DNA from: Saccharibacillus qingshengii
GTDB lineage: Bacteria; Bacillota; Bacilli; Paenibacillales; Paenibacillaceae
Assembly (NCBI RefSeq): GCF_013185195.1
Contig: NZ_JAAZWC010000015.1
Location: 1 to 64,000 of the forward strand
Reading direction: 5' to 3'
DNA: 64,000 nt
In this document: positions 42,725 through 51,509 of the stretch, one piece after another
Layout: each line of letters opens with the position of its first letter
Numbering within the stretch: the stretch's first letter is position 1
The notes under the pieces: generated by a model
The model's database searches: none
What the model was told of the DNA's origin: nothing
The model's input: only the letters and a program-made list of their open reading frames with translations
Translations under genes and position numbers: made by a program

Positions 42725-43984
42725 TTATTCGCCGGATTTGGCTGCGGCACCGTTCGATTCCGCAATCTTGTCTTCGACTTCTTTTTGCATCGTTTTCAGA
42801 CCTTCGTCGATCGGCAGATTGCCGCGAACCAGATCGCCGACATACTTGTCTACCGCTTCCGCGATATATGGGTAGTATTCGTACGTATAGATGTAGAGAG
42901 ATTCAATCTCTTTTTCATCCTTCGTGAAGAACGACTGCATGTACTCCGAGAATTCCGGGCTGTCTACAACCTGCTTACTGGCAGGGATCTGGCCGGCTTT
43001 TGCCCATTCAACCGAGTTAGCACGGATAAACTCGAGGAACGAAGCGATGCCTTTTTCCTTCTCGTCCAAACGTTTCTCGTTGTTGAACATCGCGAACAAG
43101 TGGGAAGAAGAACGGTTGGTAAACTTGTCCGGGCTGACGGAGTACACGTTCGTGACGCCGAAGTTAAGGTTCTCAACCGAAGCATGCGCCGTGGAGCTCC
43201 AGGTGCCGTCCGTCGAGAACAGAACGTTGCCGGATTGGAACATCAGGTAACCGTCTTCGCCGAACGGAGTCATCAGACCGGCATCGTTAATTTTTTTCAC
43301 ATCTTCGATGGCCGTTTTCATTTCCGGCGTATCGACCGCAGGCTTGCCGTCTTTTTGAATATCGCCGTTCAGGTTCTGGATCTGTCCGAGCATCGCCCAG
43401 CCGAGCAGCGCATCGTTGACGACATAATCGCCTTCATCGAGTTTGCCTTTGAGGCTCAGGATTTCGTCGACCGTTACATTGTTATCGTCAAGGAAACTTT
43501 CCGCGCCGTATTTGGCCAGCAGATCCTTGTTGTAATACATAACGTTGGCGTGAATATCGAGCGGAATCGTATACTGCGTACCGTCGATATTGCCCGCTCC
43601 CCAAGCCTGCGGAAGGAAGTTGTCTTCTTTCAGTTCTGGTTGCGCTTGCATAACCGTCGTCATGGCTTCGAGCTGATTCTGCTTCACATATCCCGGTACG
43701 CGGTCGGCGTGAATAATGGCCAGATCGGGTACGCCTTTGCCGGAACTCAGCACCGTGGAGATCTTCGTGTACATATCCGCCGTTACGACGTGTTTGACCT
43801 TAACGGCCGGGTTGGTATCGTTGTAGGCTTTGACCAGATTGTCCATATACGCGCCGTCTTCGCCTGTCAGTGGTGTCCAAAACGTAATGGTATTCGGATC
43901 GTTGGCGTTGCTGTTCCCACAGCCTGCCAGCAGCGATGCAGTAAGCGCGAAACCTGTTACTAATGCCCCCAATTTTCTTTTCAA
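42725..43984 (-). CDS. sugar-binding lipoprotein of the ABC transporter
   Basis: A 419-residue extracellular binding protein. A short signal peptide leads to the lipobox LLAGC (Cys at about 22), and the mature protein has the SBP_bac_1 fold: ITFWTPLTGEDGAYMDNLVKAYN, GVPDLAIIHADRVPGYV, and GWAMLGQ. It belongs to the cluster 1 oligosaccharide binding proteins. The start is a TTG at 43984 preceded by AGGAGGA. With the GH43 enzyme it suggests uptake of arabino- or xylo-oligosaccharides. Confidence 0.92.
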   Translation of the reverse strand: MKRKLGALVTGFALTASLLAGCGNSNANDPNTITFWTPLTGEDGAYMDNLVKAYNDTNPAVKVKHVVTADMYTKISTVLSSGKGVPDLAIIHADRVPGYVKQNQLEAMTTVMQAQPELKEDNFLPQAWGAGNIDGTQYTIPLDIHANVMYYNKDLLAKYGAESFLDDNNVTVDEILSLKGKLDEGDYVVNDALLGWAMLGQIQNLNGDIQKDGKPAVDTPEMKTAIEDVKKINDAGLMTPFGEDGYLMFQSGNVLFSTDGTWSSTAHASVENLNFGVTNVYSVSPDKFTNRSSSHLFAMFNNEKRLDEKEKGIASFLEFIRANSVEWAKAGQIPASKQVVDSPEFSEYMQSFFTKDEKEIESLYIYTYEYYPYIAEAVDKYVGDLVRGNLPIDEGLKTMQKEVEDKIAESNGAAAKSGE

Positions 43985-44010
43985 TCTATTCTCCTCCTGT
44001 CGTATGAACC

Positions 44011-44026
44011 CTTAACTCGAGTTTAG
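44011..44026. promoter_or_regulatory. 16-bp near-perfect palindrome at the transcription start
   Basis: CTTAACTCGAGTTTAG (one mismatch between arms) overlaps the expected start of the binding-protein transcript. Its position suits repressor binding, most simply by the divergent ArsR-like regulator. Confidence 0.55.
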
Positions 44027-44054
44027 TATATCCCCAAGCTGAAAACGGTGTCAA
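44025..44054 (-). promoter_or_regulatory. sigma-A promoter of the sugar transporter operon
   Basis: TTGACA (44049-44054) and TATACT (44025-44030) on the minus strand are separated by 18 bases, a near-consensus promoter. Upstream, 44060-44120 is AT-rich with repeated ACTTA/TAAGT motifs. Confidence 0.8.
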
Positions 44055-44258
44055 TAACTTTTTTATAAACTTAAAACAAAATTATTGATCTTAAGTAACA
44101 AATAAGTTCACTTAATGTCGTAATGTAACCGCTATTTCGCTTCGAAAATACCTCTTTCATTAATTTATGTACAGGTTAATAAGCTTTATGGTATTATATG
44201 CTCATTCAAAGGTCCTCGCGGCCCGTTTAATGAAACCAAGCGAAAGAAGTGGGATAAC

Positions 44259-45161
44259 ATGCAGTTGGAAATCGATCACTCCTCTCTTATCGTCTATGAA
44301 GCGCTTGCCAGCGATGTTCGTATCAAAATCATTCAGCTGCTGTCCAAAAACAAAATGAACATCAAGGAACTGGCCGCCGAATTGAAGATCAGCAGTCCGA
44401 TTGTGATCAAGCACATCAAGAAACTCGAAGACGCCGGTATTATCAAAACGGAGAAAGTTCCCGGCAAGTCGGGTCTCCAGAAACTCTCGATCCTCAAAGT
44501 CGACCATATCGAAATCAATTTCCCCAAAAAGATTTTCCATTCTTTCGATTCGTACGAAACTTCCGTGCCCGTCGGTCACTATACCAATTTCGATCTCAAA
44601 CCGACCTGCGGGCTTGCATCGGACAAAGACTTTATCGGGCCGGTCGACGAACCCAAATATTTTATGGACCCGAAACGGATGGATGCGGAGATCTTGTGGT
44701 TTACGCAGGGATTCGTGCAGTACAATGTCGCGAACTTCCTCAAAAAAGAAGAAAAACTCCAGCAGTTCGAGATCAGTATGGAACTTTCTTCGGAATTCCC
44801 TTTCTCCAACGACGTTTGGCCTTCGGACCTTACCTTTACGCTGAACGGGATTGAACTTGGGACCTGGACCAGTCCCGGCGATTTCGCCGACACCCGGGGC
44901 AAGCTGACACCCGACTGGTGGCCGCATAATCTCAATCAGTACGGTCTGCTCAAGACGATCCGGATTACCGGACACGGCACCTACGTCGACGGCGATCCGA
45001 TGTCCGATATCTCGGTTGCCGACCTCGACACGAACTGCGACCGCTGGACTCTGCGGATCGAAGTCAAGGAAGACGCCAAGAACGTCGGCGGAGCGACCAT
45101 CTTCGGCAAGAAATTCGGCAATCACAATCAGGATATTTTGTTTAAAATGTATTATTTGTAA
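44259..45161 (+). CDS. ArsR-like HTH regulator with C-terminal ligand domain
   Basis: A 300-residue protein. Residues ~8-80 form an ArsR/GntR-like winged helix (YEALASDVRIKIIQLLSKNKMNIKELAAELKISSPIVIKHIKKLEDAGIIKTEKV; split here as one domain). Residues ~90-300 are mainly beta with FTQGFVQYNVANFLKK, FPFSNDVWPSDLTFTLNGIELG and GKLTPDWWPHNLNQYG, a probable sugar-sensing domain. It is divergent from the transporter operon and is followed by a terminator, so it is the likely local regulator. Confidence 0.8.
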   Translation: MQLEIDHSSLIVYEALASDVRIKIIQLLSKNKMNIKELAAELKISSPIVIKHIKKLEDAGIIKTEKVPGKSGLQKLSILKVDHIEINFPKKIFHSFDSYETSVPVGHYTNFDLKPTCGLASDKDFIGPVDEPKYFMDPKRMDAEILWFTQGFVQYNVANFLKKEEKLQQFEISMELSSEFPFSNDVWPSDLTFTLNGIELGTWTSPGDFADTRGKLTPDWWPHNLNQYGLLKTIRITGHGTYVDGDPMSDISVADLDTNCDRWTLRIEVKEDAKNVGGATIFGKKFGNHNQDILFKMYYL

Positions 45162-45214
45162 GCGAGAAACTTTGAAACGATGTACGTCGAAAATGTTAGA
45201 TGTTCCTTCCTATC

Positions 45215-45255
45215 TCCCGTTCCCTGCATTTTTCATGCGGGCGAACGGGATTTTT
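45215..45255 (+). terminator. terminator after the ArsR-like gene
   Basis: TCCCGTTC pairs with GAACGGGA across a loop that itself pairs GCAT/ATGC, followed by TTTTT. Confidence 0.75.
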
Positions 45256-45355
45256 CGTTAAAAACAACTCATCTTAGGCGAATTTTGTTTATTTCCCTCT
45301 TTTTGCAACCTATTGTTCGCAGCCCGCATCTTATTGGTAAAGGGGGGTATCCCAT

Positions 45356-45901
45356 CTGGATCTTATCGATAGACTGAAAAACCAGGAAGAATCGGCCCTT
45401 CGAGAGCTGATGGACGGGTACGGCGATATCCTTCTGCGAACGGCTTCCCTGCTGGTGCGGGACCGGCAGACGGCGGAAGAAGCGGTTCAGGATACTTTTG
45501 TCCAGGCTTATCTGAAAATCGGACAGCTTCAAGATTCGGCCAAACTGAAGTCCTGGCTGATCCGGATCGTCGTCAACCGATGCCGGATGAGGCAGCGGAC
45601 CTGGAGTTGGCGGCATCTGTTTCCGGGCGGAATGCCCGGCGATCTTCCCGCCGACCCTGCAGCCGTCTCGGCCAGCGCCGACGATATCGTGATGGCGCAG
45701 TGGGAACAAGGCCGCCTGGCGGAAGCGGTAGGCCGGCTCGATTACCTGTACCGGGAAAGTGTGGTGCTCTACTATTTTGACGAGCTGAGTATAAAAGAAA
45801 TAGCCGAGCTGCTCGAATCCGGAGAAAACACGGTCAAGTCCAGACTGGCACGGGGACGCAGGATGCTCAAAAGGATCTTGGAAAAGGAGGAACCGACATG
45901 A
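45356..45901 (+). CDS. ECF sigma factor, probable CTG start
   Basis: A 181-residue ECF sigma-70 factor. Region 2 is at about 20-85 (RELMDGYGDILLRTASLLVRD, AEEAVQDTFVQAYLKIGQ, LKSWLIRIVVNRCR) and region 4 at about 125-178 (RLDYLYRESVVLYYFDELSIKEIAELL, TVKSRLARGRRMLKRIL). An in-frame stop at 45338 excludes further upstream starts; AAAGGGGGG precedes a CTG at 45356 by eight bases, and the N-terminal helix it adds is conserved in the family. The ATG at 45410 would delete part of that helix. Its stop overlaps the anti-sigma start. Confidence 0.85.
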   Translation: MDLIDRLKNQEESALRELMDGYGDILLRTASLLVRDRQTAEEAVQDTFVQAYLKIGQLQDSAKLKSWLIRIVVNRCRMRQRTWSWRHLFPGGMPGDLPADPAAVSASADDIVMAQWEQGRLAEAVGRLDYLYRESVVLYYFDELSIKEIAELLESGENTVKSRLARGRRMLKRILEKEEPT

Positions 45902-46236
45902 GGGAAACGGAACGCAGCGCGATCAAACGAAAATTGGACGAGGAGCTGAAGCTTCATACGTTTGCAGGGCAGGAAGCCGTGCTGAAGCGCACGCATCCCG
46001 CTCCGCGAAAAACGCGGCTGCATGCCCTATGGAACCGTGAGCTGGAATGGGTGCTGAACCCTGCGGGTCTGATCGGCGGAACTGCCGCTCTGCTGCTGCT
46101 CGCCGCTCTTCCCGTGCTGTCCTATACCCTGCAGAGTCCGCAACCTGCTGCCGAGCAGCGCGAATTGATCGAGGTCGGAGGAAATATCTACTGGAGCGAT
46201 ACGTACCGAAACGAGGTGGACCGCCTTGAAAATTAA
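45898..46236 (+). CDS. probable single-pass anti-sigma factor
   Basis: A 112-residue protein with a cytoplasmic Lys/Arg-rich part (1-55), one membrane helix at about 58-78 (GLIGGTAALLLLAALPVLSY) and a short exterior tail. Position immediately after an ECF sigma gene with ATGA overlap and this topology make it the likely anti-sigma factor, although the cytoplasmic part lacks an obvious zinc motif (ZAS HxxxCxxC). It overlaps the next gene by eleven bases. Confidence 0.7.
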   Translation: MRETERSAIKRKLDEELKLHTFAGQEAVLKRTHPAPRKTRLHALWNRELEWVLNPAGLIGGTAALLLLAALPVLSYTLQSPQPAAEQRELIEVGGNIYWSDTYRNEVDRLEN

Positions 46237-48211
46237 AATAAAAGTCAAACATTTGGTCCTGTATGTGCTCATTCCGGTCTTTCTGCTGACTGCCGCCGCC
46301 TTGTGGATTCCGGGTGCCGTCGACCGCTACCAGGCTTCGCAAACGCCGGAAGCGATCCGCGCCCGGATGTTGGAAAAAATCGAAGCAGCGTCCGGAGCGG
46401 ACAAGCTGGAGCGGATCGCCGAATTTGCGGTGCTCCCTTCCGCCTACGAACCTTACACGTTCGACGTCCGGCTCGGTCCCCGGGTGATGATGCAGTCGGA
46501 CGAAGACAATCCCGCACCGTTGACGCCGGAAGACCGGGTGCCGCTGCTTGAGCTGTACGTCGGCAGCGGACCGCCGGGCGATACGCTGCTGCGCGCTGCG
46601 AACCAGCTGGCTTACGAATACGATGCGCTCGGCCAAGCCGAACAAGCAACCCGGATGCTGGAGCGGACGGCGGACCGGCTTGACCTTGACGAACATGCGG
46701 ACGGACAGAAGCTGAGGCAGGAACTCGCGAAGCGCGAACCGCCAACGCAGACGCCCGGGAAAACGCCCGCTGCGTCGACATTCAGCGGCAGATTGATAGA
46801 TCGGGACGGATCACCCGTACGGCGGGCCGGCATCTATCTACTCGGCGAAGAAGGGTCGGACTCGGCGGAGCGGAACGATCCTTATCAAGCCGTCACCGAC
46901 CCGAACGGAAATTTTGAAATCCTCAATGTCGCTCCCGGCTTTTACCAGATCGAACTCGGATTGGACTACGAACAGGTGGACGGCCGGAGCCGCCCGGTTC
47001 AATGGGACGACTGGATCGAAATCAAGCAGGGCCGGAATCTCTCGAAAAATCTGACACTGCGGCCTCTGATCGAACTTCAATCTCCGGTCAACGGACAGAA
47101 GCTGACCGAAGACACGGTTGAATTCCGCTGGACACCCGTGCAGGGCGCCGCGTATTACGACATAACCGGCTTTATCCCCGACGAGAACGGGTTATCGGGC
47201 ACCGGCACGGTAATTCGCAGCCGAATCCCGGAAAATCGTCTGTCGCTATCGATCGAAGAACTGTACGCTGCTCCCGGTGCTTCTACCCTTCCCGATTCCG
47301 GGAAATGGGAAGATGTGGATCCGAACTACCTGCTCGCTTACATGAATCCGAACGCCCGCTTCTCCTGGTTGGTTCGGGCTTACGATGCCGAAGGACGGGC
47401 TCTCAGCGAAAGTTCGGGTTACCGGCTGAATCCGGAACAAACGAACAATCTGCCTTTTTTCTATCTGAAGCAGCGGGAGCTCAGCGGCACGGATCGGCTG
47501 CTGCTGAAGGGCCGGCTTAGCCAAGCATTCGAGCAGTATCGGCAGGAAGCCGAGAGCGACCCGCGGAATATCCATGCGCTGCGGATGACGGCCCGACTGA
47601 TGCTGTCCAACGTTGAAATTTCGCACGATGCATTGGCAAAAAAGGAACTGCTGCCGTTGCTGGAACGCTTGACGGCAGGCGTCTCTTCGCCCCAGGAAGT
47701 CGAGCGGATGCTGAACCTTCTGTATGAAGAAGCCGATTGGGACGCGTACGAACACTATTATGAGCGGTATACCCGTCTGAATGGTGGACAGGTCGAGCCC
47801 TATCTCCGCTCCCTGCATGCCGCATCGCTGTTTTACCGGGGCCGTGCGGGCGAAGCTGTTCAAGAGTTCGAACAAACCCTGCCGGACGATCCGGGTCATC
47901 GGTTTGTCGGCTTGTATCTGGCAGCGCAGCTGCAGGAAGGACGCACGCTCGGCGAAGCGCTTGAGCTGGCCCGGCGTTATCCCGAACTCGGTTACGAGCA
48001 GGGCGGCCGCGGTTGGACCAAGCTGCTGAATACGATGCTCAGCGAACGCTCGGCCGCCGGCTCCGCTGCCGATTTCGATACCCGGCTGCGGACATCGCTG
48101 GGTGAATTTGCACAGAACCGCGCTGCCGATCCGCTCGCTTCTCTTCCTCCAACCCCTACCGGATCGGCGTCGATCGACGCGTTTGTTAAAGCTCTGACGA
48201 ATATTCGCTGA
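46226..48211 (+). CDS. exported or membrane-anchored protein with carboxypeptidase-regulatory-like and TPR-like regions
   Basis: A 661-residue protein beginning at TTG 46226 (GAGGTGG upstream). A membrane segment at about 10-30 anchors it. Residues ~180-270 form a carboxypeptidase regulatory-like beta sandwich (FSGRLIDRDGSPVRRAGIYLL, VTDPNGNFEILNVAPGFYQIEL), followed by an Ig-like part (VEFRWTPVQGAAYYDITG) and a helical, TPR-like region from about 430 (LSQAFEQYRQEAESDPRNIHAL, GRAGEAVQEFEQTLPDD). The third gene of the sigma/anti-sigma operon, it may be the sensor or effector of the envelope response. Function unknown. Confidence 0.75.
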   Translation: MKIKIKVKHLVLYVLIPVFLLTAAALWIPGAVDRYQASQTPEAIRARMLEKIEAASGADKLERIAEFAVLPSAYEPYTFDVRLGPRVMMQSDEDNPAPLTPEDRVPLLELYVGSGPPGDTLLRAANQLAYEYDALGQAEQATRMLERTADRLDLDEHADGQKLRQELAKREPPTQTPGKTPAASTFSGRLIDRDGSPVRRAGIYLLGEEGSDSAERNDPYQAVTDPNGNFEILNVAPGFYQIELGLDYEQVDGRSRPVQWDDWIEIKQGRNLSKNLTLRPLIELQSPVNGQKLTEDTVEFRWTPVQGAAYYDITGFIPDENGLSGTGTVIRSRIPENRLSLSIEELYAAPGASTLPDSGKWEDVDPNYLLAYMNPNARFSWLVRAYDAEGRALSESSGYRLNPEQTNNLPFFYLKQRELSGTDRLLLKGRLSQAFEQYRQEAESDPRNIHALRMTARLMLSNVEISHDALAKKELLPLLERLTAGVSSPQEVERMLNLLYEEADWDAYEHYYERYTRLNGGQVEPYLRSLHAASLFYRGRAGEAVQEFEQTLPDDPGHRFVGLYLAAQLQEGRTLGEALELARRYPELGYEQGGRGWTKLLNTMLSERSAAGSAADFDTRLRTSLGEFAQNRAADPLASLPPTPTGSASIDAFVKALTNIR

Positions 48212-48319
48212 TTGTTTCAGGTCTTGTCTTCAAATTCGAAGCTCTGCAGTAGGGTGAAAATCGATGAAAGAGGCACTTCCCTATTTGGAAGAGAGGCCTT
48301 GGCTAAACCGCAGCAAAAA

Positions 48320-48341
48320 AGCCGAACAAGGATGTTCGGCT
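48320..48341. repeat. left copy of 22-bp flanking duplication (terminator hairpin)
   Basis: The hairpin AGCCGAACAAGGATGTTCGG plus CT, preceded by GCAAAAA. It is repeated with one mismatch at 48543-48564. If the element and one repeat are removed, the arms AAACCGCAGCAAAAAAGCCG and their complement rejoin into one long terminator. Confidence 0.85.
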
Positions 48342-48542
48342 CAGGTTGTCGAGAAAGTCCTATTCGTAGGAGAAGCGGGTCGGCTGCGGGAGAAATTCGT
48401 TCCGGTCGCGTGTTGAAATCGAGAAAAAGATTAAATTTCAGCGGAATTTTCTCGATTTCAAAGGCGAACACTATCGTTCCTTCACTGAATTTCTCCCTCC
48501 GGCTCCTCACTTTGTTTGGAATACGACTTTCTCGACACGTTG
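48342..48542. mobile_element. 201-bp palindromic MITE-like element, copy 2
   Basis: The same length, termini (CAGG to GTTG), nested inverted repeats and an identical core as the element at 34198-34398; the differences concentrate near both ends. It sits between two copies of the terminator that ends the ECF-sigma operon. No open reading frame of meaning is inside. The gap 48212-48586 contains only this structure. Confidence 0.75.
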
Positions 48543-48564
48543 AGCCGGACAAGGATGTTCGGCT
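48543..48564. repeat. right copy of 22-bp flanking duplication (terminator hairpin)
   Basis: AGCCGGACAAGGATGTTCGG plus CT followed by TTTTTGCTGCGGTTT. One base differs from the left copy (A to G in the left arm), which weakens but keeps the hairpin. It is also the terminator for the convergent AraC gene. Confidence 0.85.
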
Positions 48565-48586
48565 TTTTTGCTGCGGTTTTTCACTG

Positions 48587-49549
48587 TTAGTCTCCCGGTA
48601 CGCCGCTTGGCGAAGCGTTCGCGGTCATTCCTGCCTGCATCCTTTTCAAATCCCTGCCTGGCGGCAGACCAAACAGCCTCGCATATTCGCGGCTGAACTG
48701 GGAAGGACTCTCGTACCCGACGCGGAACGCCGCTTCCGCCGCACTGCCTGTCTCCGACAGCAGCAGACGGCGAGCTTCCTGCAGACGAATTTTTTTCTGG
48801 TATTGGATCGGCGTCAGATGGGTCACTTTCTTGAAATGAGCATAAAGGGACGATTCGCTCATCTGCGCCTGCGCCGCCAGCTCGTCGATCCGCAGCGGCT
48901 TGTCGTAGTCCAGCCGAAGCCGGCGCACAACATCTGCGATCCGTTTGGAGAGCGTGCCCGCTGCAGCAAAACGCCGCATCTGTCCGCCAAGTTCCCCCTG
49001 CAGCGTCCGATACAGCAGTTCCTGTACGATGAGCGGCGAAAGCGCCCCAATATCGCGCGGCGTATCCAACAGCCGGATCAACCGAAGAACCGTATCCAGC
49101 AGGTCTTCGTTCATTCGTCCGGCGGCAAGCCCCCGATCCGTTGCGTCCTTATCCGTCGACAAATCCAGGGTTTCCTCCAACGGAAGAATCTGGTCCGCGG
49201 TAAAATACAGCTGCAGACTTAAATAGGGCCGTTCCTCGGAAGCTTCAACAACGCGTCCTTGAATCGGCAGTTCGACCGAAGTTGCCAGGTAAGTCGACGG
49301 ATCGTACGTGTAGCTTTCCCCCCCGAGCAGCACCTGTTTCGCTCCCTGAGCCACGATGCAGAGCGAAGGACGATAGAGCGAGTGTACCGGTTCGTTCGGA
49401 TATGGCTGACGAATAATATGCAGCGCAGGAATCAGGGTAGTCTGCGGCCCTTCAATCGGCGAGTACCGAAGAAGACGCTGCGCAAGCTCGCACCGGAGGT
49501 CTTCAAATCGCGGTCCGGACAACTGCTTGCGGTCTATACGATATTCCAT
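48587..49549 (-). CDS. AraC-family transcriptional regulator
   Basis: A 320-residue regulator with an AraC N-terminal cupin-like domain (about 40-190, PSLCIVAQGAKQVLLGGESYTYDPSTYLATSVELP) and a C-terminal double HTH (LRIDELAAQAQMSESSLYAHFKK, AAFRVGYESPSQFSREYARLFG). The ATG at 49549 follows AAGGAGG by seven bases. It is divergent from an SDR dehydrogenase gene, the common pairing for this subfamily, so it probably activates that gene. Confidence 0.9.
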   Translation of the reverse strand: MEYRIDRKQLSGPRFEDLRCELAQRLLRYSPIEGPQTTLIPALHIIRQPYPNEPVHSLYRPSLCIVAQGAKQVLLGGESYTYDPSTYLATSVELPIQGRVVEASEERPYLSLQLYFTADQILPLEETLDLSTDKDATDRGLAAGRMNEDLLDTVLRLIRLLDTPRDIGALSPLIVQELLYRTLQGELGGQMRRFAAAGTLSKRIADVVRRLRLDYDKPLRIDELAAQAQMSESSLYAHFKKVTHLTPIQYQKKIRLQEARRLLLSETGSAAEAAFRVGYESPSQFSREYARLFGLPPGRDLKRMQAGMTANASPSGVPGD

Positions 49550-49819
49550 ATCTCGTCCTCCTTGTCTGGAACGGAGCGGAAGTTTTGACCGTCCATCCGC
49601 AATTTCTTTGTCTATCATGCCCGGTTTCGCGCTGTTTGGCTACCCTATCCGCGCGATTTGCAGCGAATCGTTCCAAGCTGCAATCCGGAGAACCCTTTGG
49701 AGGATTAGGCAAGGAGTTTCGGGAATCGGTCTACCGCTTCTGCCTCTCCAGCGGGCATAATCCAGATAGACCCAGACCGCTTCATCATTGTCATTATGAC
49801 GAAAAAGGAGAGAATTTCT

Positions 49820-50578
49820 ATGCATTCATCTGTCTACCCTACAACTTTTACCGGTAAAACCGTGATCGTGACCGGCTCGTCTCGAGGGATCGGCCGCACT
49901 CTTGCCGAAGCTTTCGCCGCGCAGGGAGCCAACGTCGTCGTCAATTACTCGAACAATTCCGGCAAAGCCGAAGAAGTCGTTCGCGGAATCAAAGCGGCAG
50001 GCGGACAAGCGACCGCCATTCGCGCCGATGTCGGACGCGTGCCGGAGATCGAATCGCTGTTCGCCCAGACGTTCGAGACGTTCGGCGGTATCGATATCCT
50101 CGTCAATAACGCCGGCCTGATGCATACGGTACCGCTGCTTCAAGTCACGGAAGAAGACTTCGACCGGCAGTTTGCCGTCAATGTCAAAGGCACGTTTTTC
50201 GCCTGTCAGGCCGCCGCCGCACGGATGAACGAAGGCGGCCGGATCATCAATTTCTCGACTTCCGTAACCGGCGCCATGTTTCCCGGATACAGCGTATATG
50301 CCGGAACAAAAGGCGCCGTCGAACAATTCACCCGCCAACTGGCAAAAGAATTCGGCCCAAAAGGAATTACGATCAATGCCCTAGCACCGGGTCCCGTCAA
50401 CACGGAGCTATTTATGCAGGACAAGTCCGAATCTCAAATTGCAGGTATTGTTGGCATGAATGCCTTCGGAAGACTGGGCGAAACGGACGATATCACCGGA
50501 GCCGCACTGTTTCTGGCCGGCGAAGACGCCCGCTGGATCACCGGACAGACGCTGCGGGTCAACGGAGGCTTCGTGTAA
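49820..50578 (+). CDS. short-chain dehydrogenase/reductase
   Basis: A 252-residue classical SDR. NAD(P) motif TGSSRGIG (TGxxxGxG), VNNAG (NNAG motif), catalytic Ser in FSTSVTG, YSVYAGTKG (YxxxK) and the PGPVNTE loop are present. It is close to 3-oxoacyl-reductase/glucose dehydrogenase-like enzymes; substrate unknown. AAAAAGGAG lies seven to eight bases before ATG 49820, so the ATG at 49796 is rejected. Paired divergently with an AraC regulator. Confidence 0.92.
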   Translation: MHSSVYPTTFTGKTVIVTGSSRGIGRTLAEAFAAQGANVVVNYSNNSGKAEEVVRGIKAAGGQATAIRADVGRVPEIESLFAQTFETFGGIDILVNNAGLMHTVPLLQVTEEDFDRQFAVNVKGTFFACQAAAARMNEGGRIINFSTSVTGAMFPGYSVYAGTKGAVEQFTRQLAKEFGPKGITINALAPGPVNTELFMQDKSESQIAGIVGMNAFGRLGETDDITGAALFLAGEDARWITGQTLRVNGGFV

Positions 50579-50604
50579 ATTCGTGTAAAAGTGACCGGCA
50601 GGCC

Positions 50605-50641
50605 AAAAAGCCGCCCGTACATCCGTGTACAGGCGGCTTTT
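50605..50641. terminator. bidirectional terminator
   Basis: AAAAGCCGCC-GTACA pairs with TGTAC-GGCGGCTTTT. It ends the SDR gene and the convergent ECF transporter operon. Confidence 0.9.
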
Positions 50642-50678
50642 GAACTTTCTGTCGATGTTAACTCTTCCAGCGCAAACG

Positions 50679-51509
50679 TTACAAAAACGGATTATAGAAT
50701 CTCGAACCGTCCCAGAACGTAATCGTGAACGCGACAGCCGAGATCAGTACCGCGCAGATCAAGACGACGATGTCCCGGCGCGTCAATGGGCGGCTGCGGT
50801 ACCAGGTACGGCGGCGATTCCGGCCGAAGCCGCGCAGTTCCAACGCCGCGCTGACTTTCTCGATCCGCTCGAGTGTCGCCAGAACAAGCGGAAGCAGAAT
50901 AGCTCCCATATTTTTCAACCGGCGGCCCAGCTTTTCTTTTCTCGACAAGTCGATCCCGCGAGCCTGCGCAGCCGTCGAAATGTTCATGAATTCCTGCTGG
51001 ACGTCGGGAATGTAACGCATGGTCAACGAGATGGCGTACGCGACTTTGTAAGGAACGCCGACGCGATTCAGCGAAGACGCGAATTCGCTCGGCTCGGTCG
51101 CCAGCAGGAACAGCAGCGCCGGCGGAACGACCACGGCAAATTTCAGCAGCACGTTAAGTTGGTAGAACAGCTGCTCGGCCGTCAAGGTATAGCGTCCTGC
51201 GATCGGCAGCAGTTCATGCCGCGTTCCGTAGATCTGCACACCCTGCTCAGGCGCGAACAGGAAGATCGCCAACTGGTTCAACGCAGAGAAGATCAAGATC
51301 AGGTACAGTACGAACGAATACTGCTTGAACGGCACTTTGGACCAAGCGAACACGGACAGCGACAAGACGAGCATCGCCAACAGGCAGCGAGTGTCGTATA
51401 TGACCATTCCGGTAACCGAAAACAGCAGGAATACAGACAGTTTGGTAACGCCGTTCAGCCGATGGATCGGCGATCCGGTATCGAAATAAGCCAATAATTT
51501 GGCGGCCAT
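50679..51509 (-). CDS. ecfT: ECF transporter transmembrane protein EcfT
   Basis: A 276-residue membrane protein with about five to six helices and the two coupling motifs of EcfT with Ala-Arg-Gly: ISTAAQARGIDLSRKEKLG and ALELRGFGRNRRRTW. These couple to the ATPase pair. Its start codon overlaps the stop of the ATPase gene. Acts with the UPF0397 S component upstream. Confidence 0.92.
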   Translation of the reverse strand: MAAKLLAYFDTGSPIHRLNGVTKLSVFLLFSVTGMVIYDTRCLLAMLVLSLSVFAWSKVPFKQYSFVLYLILIFSALNQLAIFLFAPEQGVQIYGTRHELLPIAGRYTLTAEQLFYQLNVLLKFAVVVPPALLFLLATEPSEFASSLNRVGVPYKVAYAISLTMRYIPDVQQEFMNISTAAQARGIDLSRKEKLGRRLKNMGAILLPLVLATLERIEKVSAALELRGFGRNRRRTWYRSRPLTRRDIVVLICAVLISAVAFTITFWDGSRFYNPFL

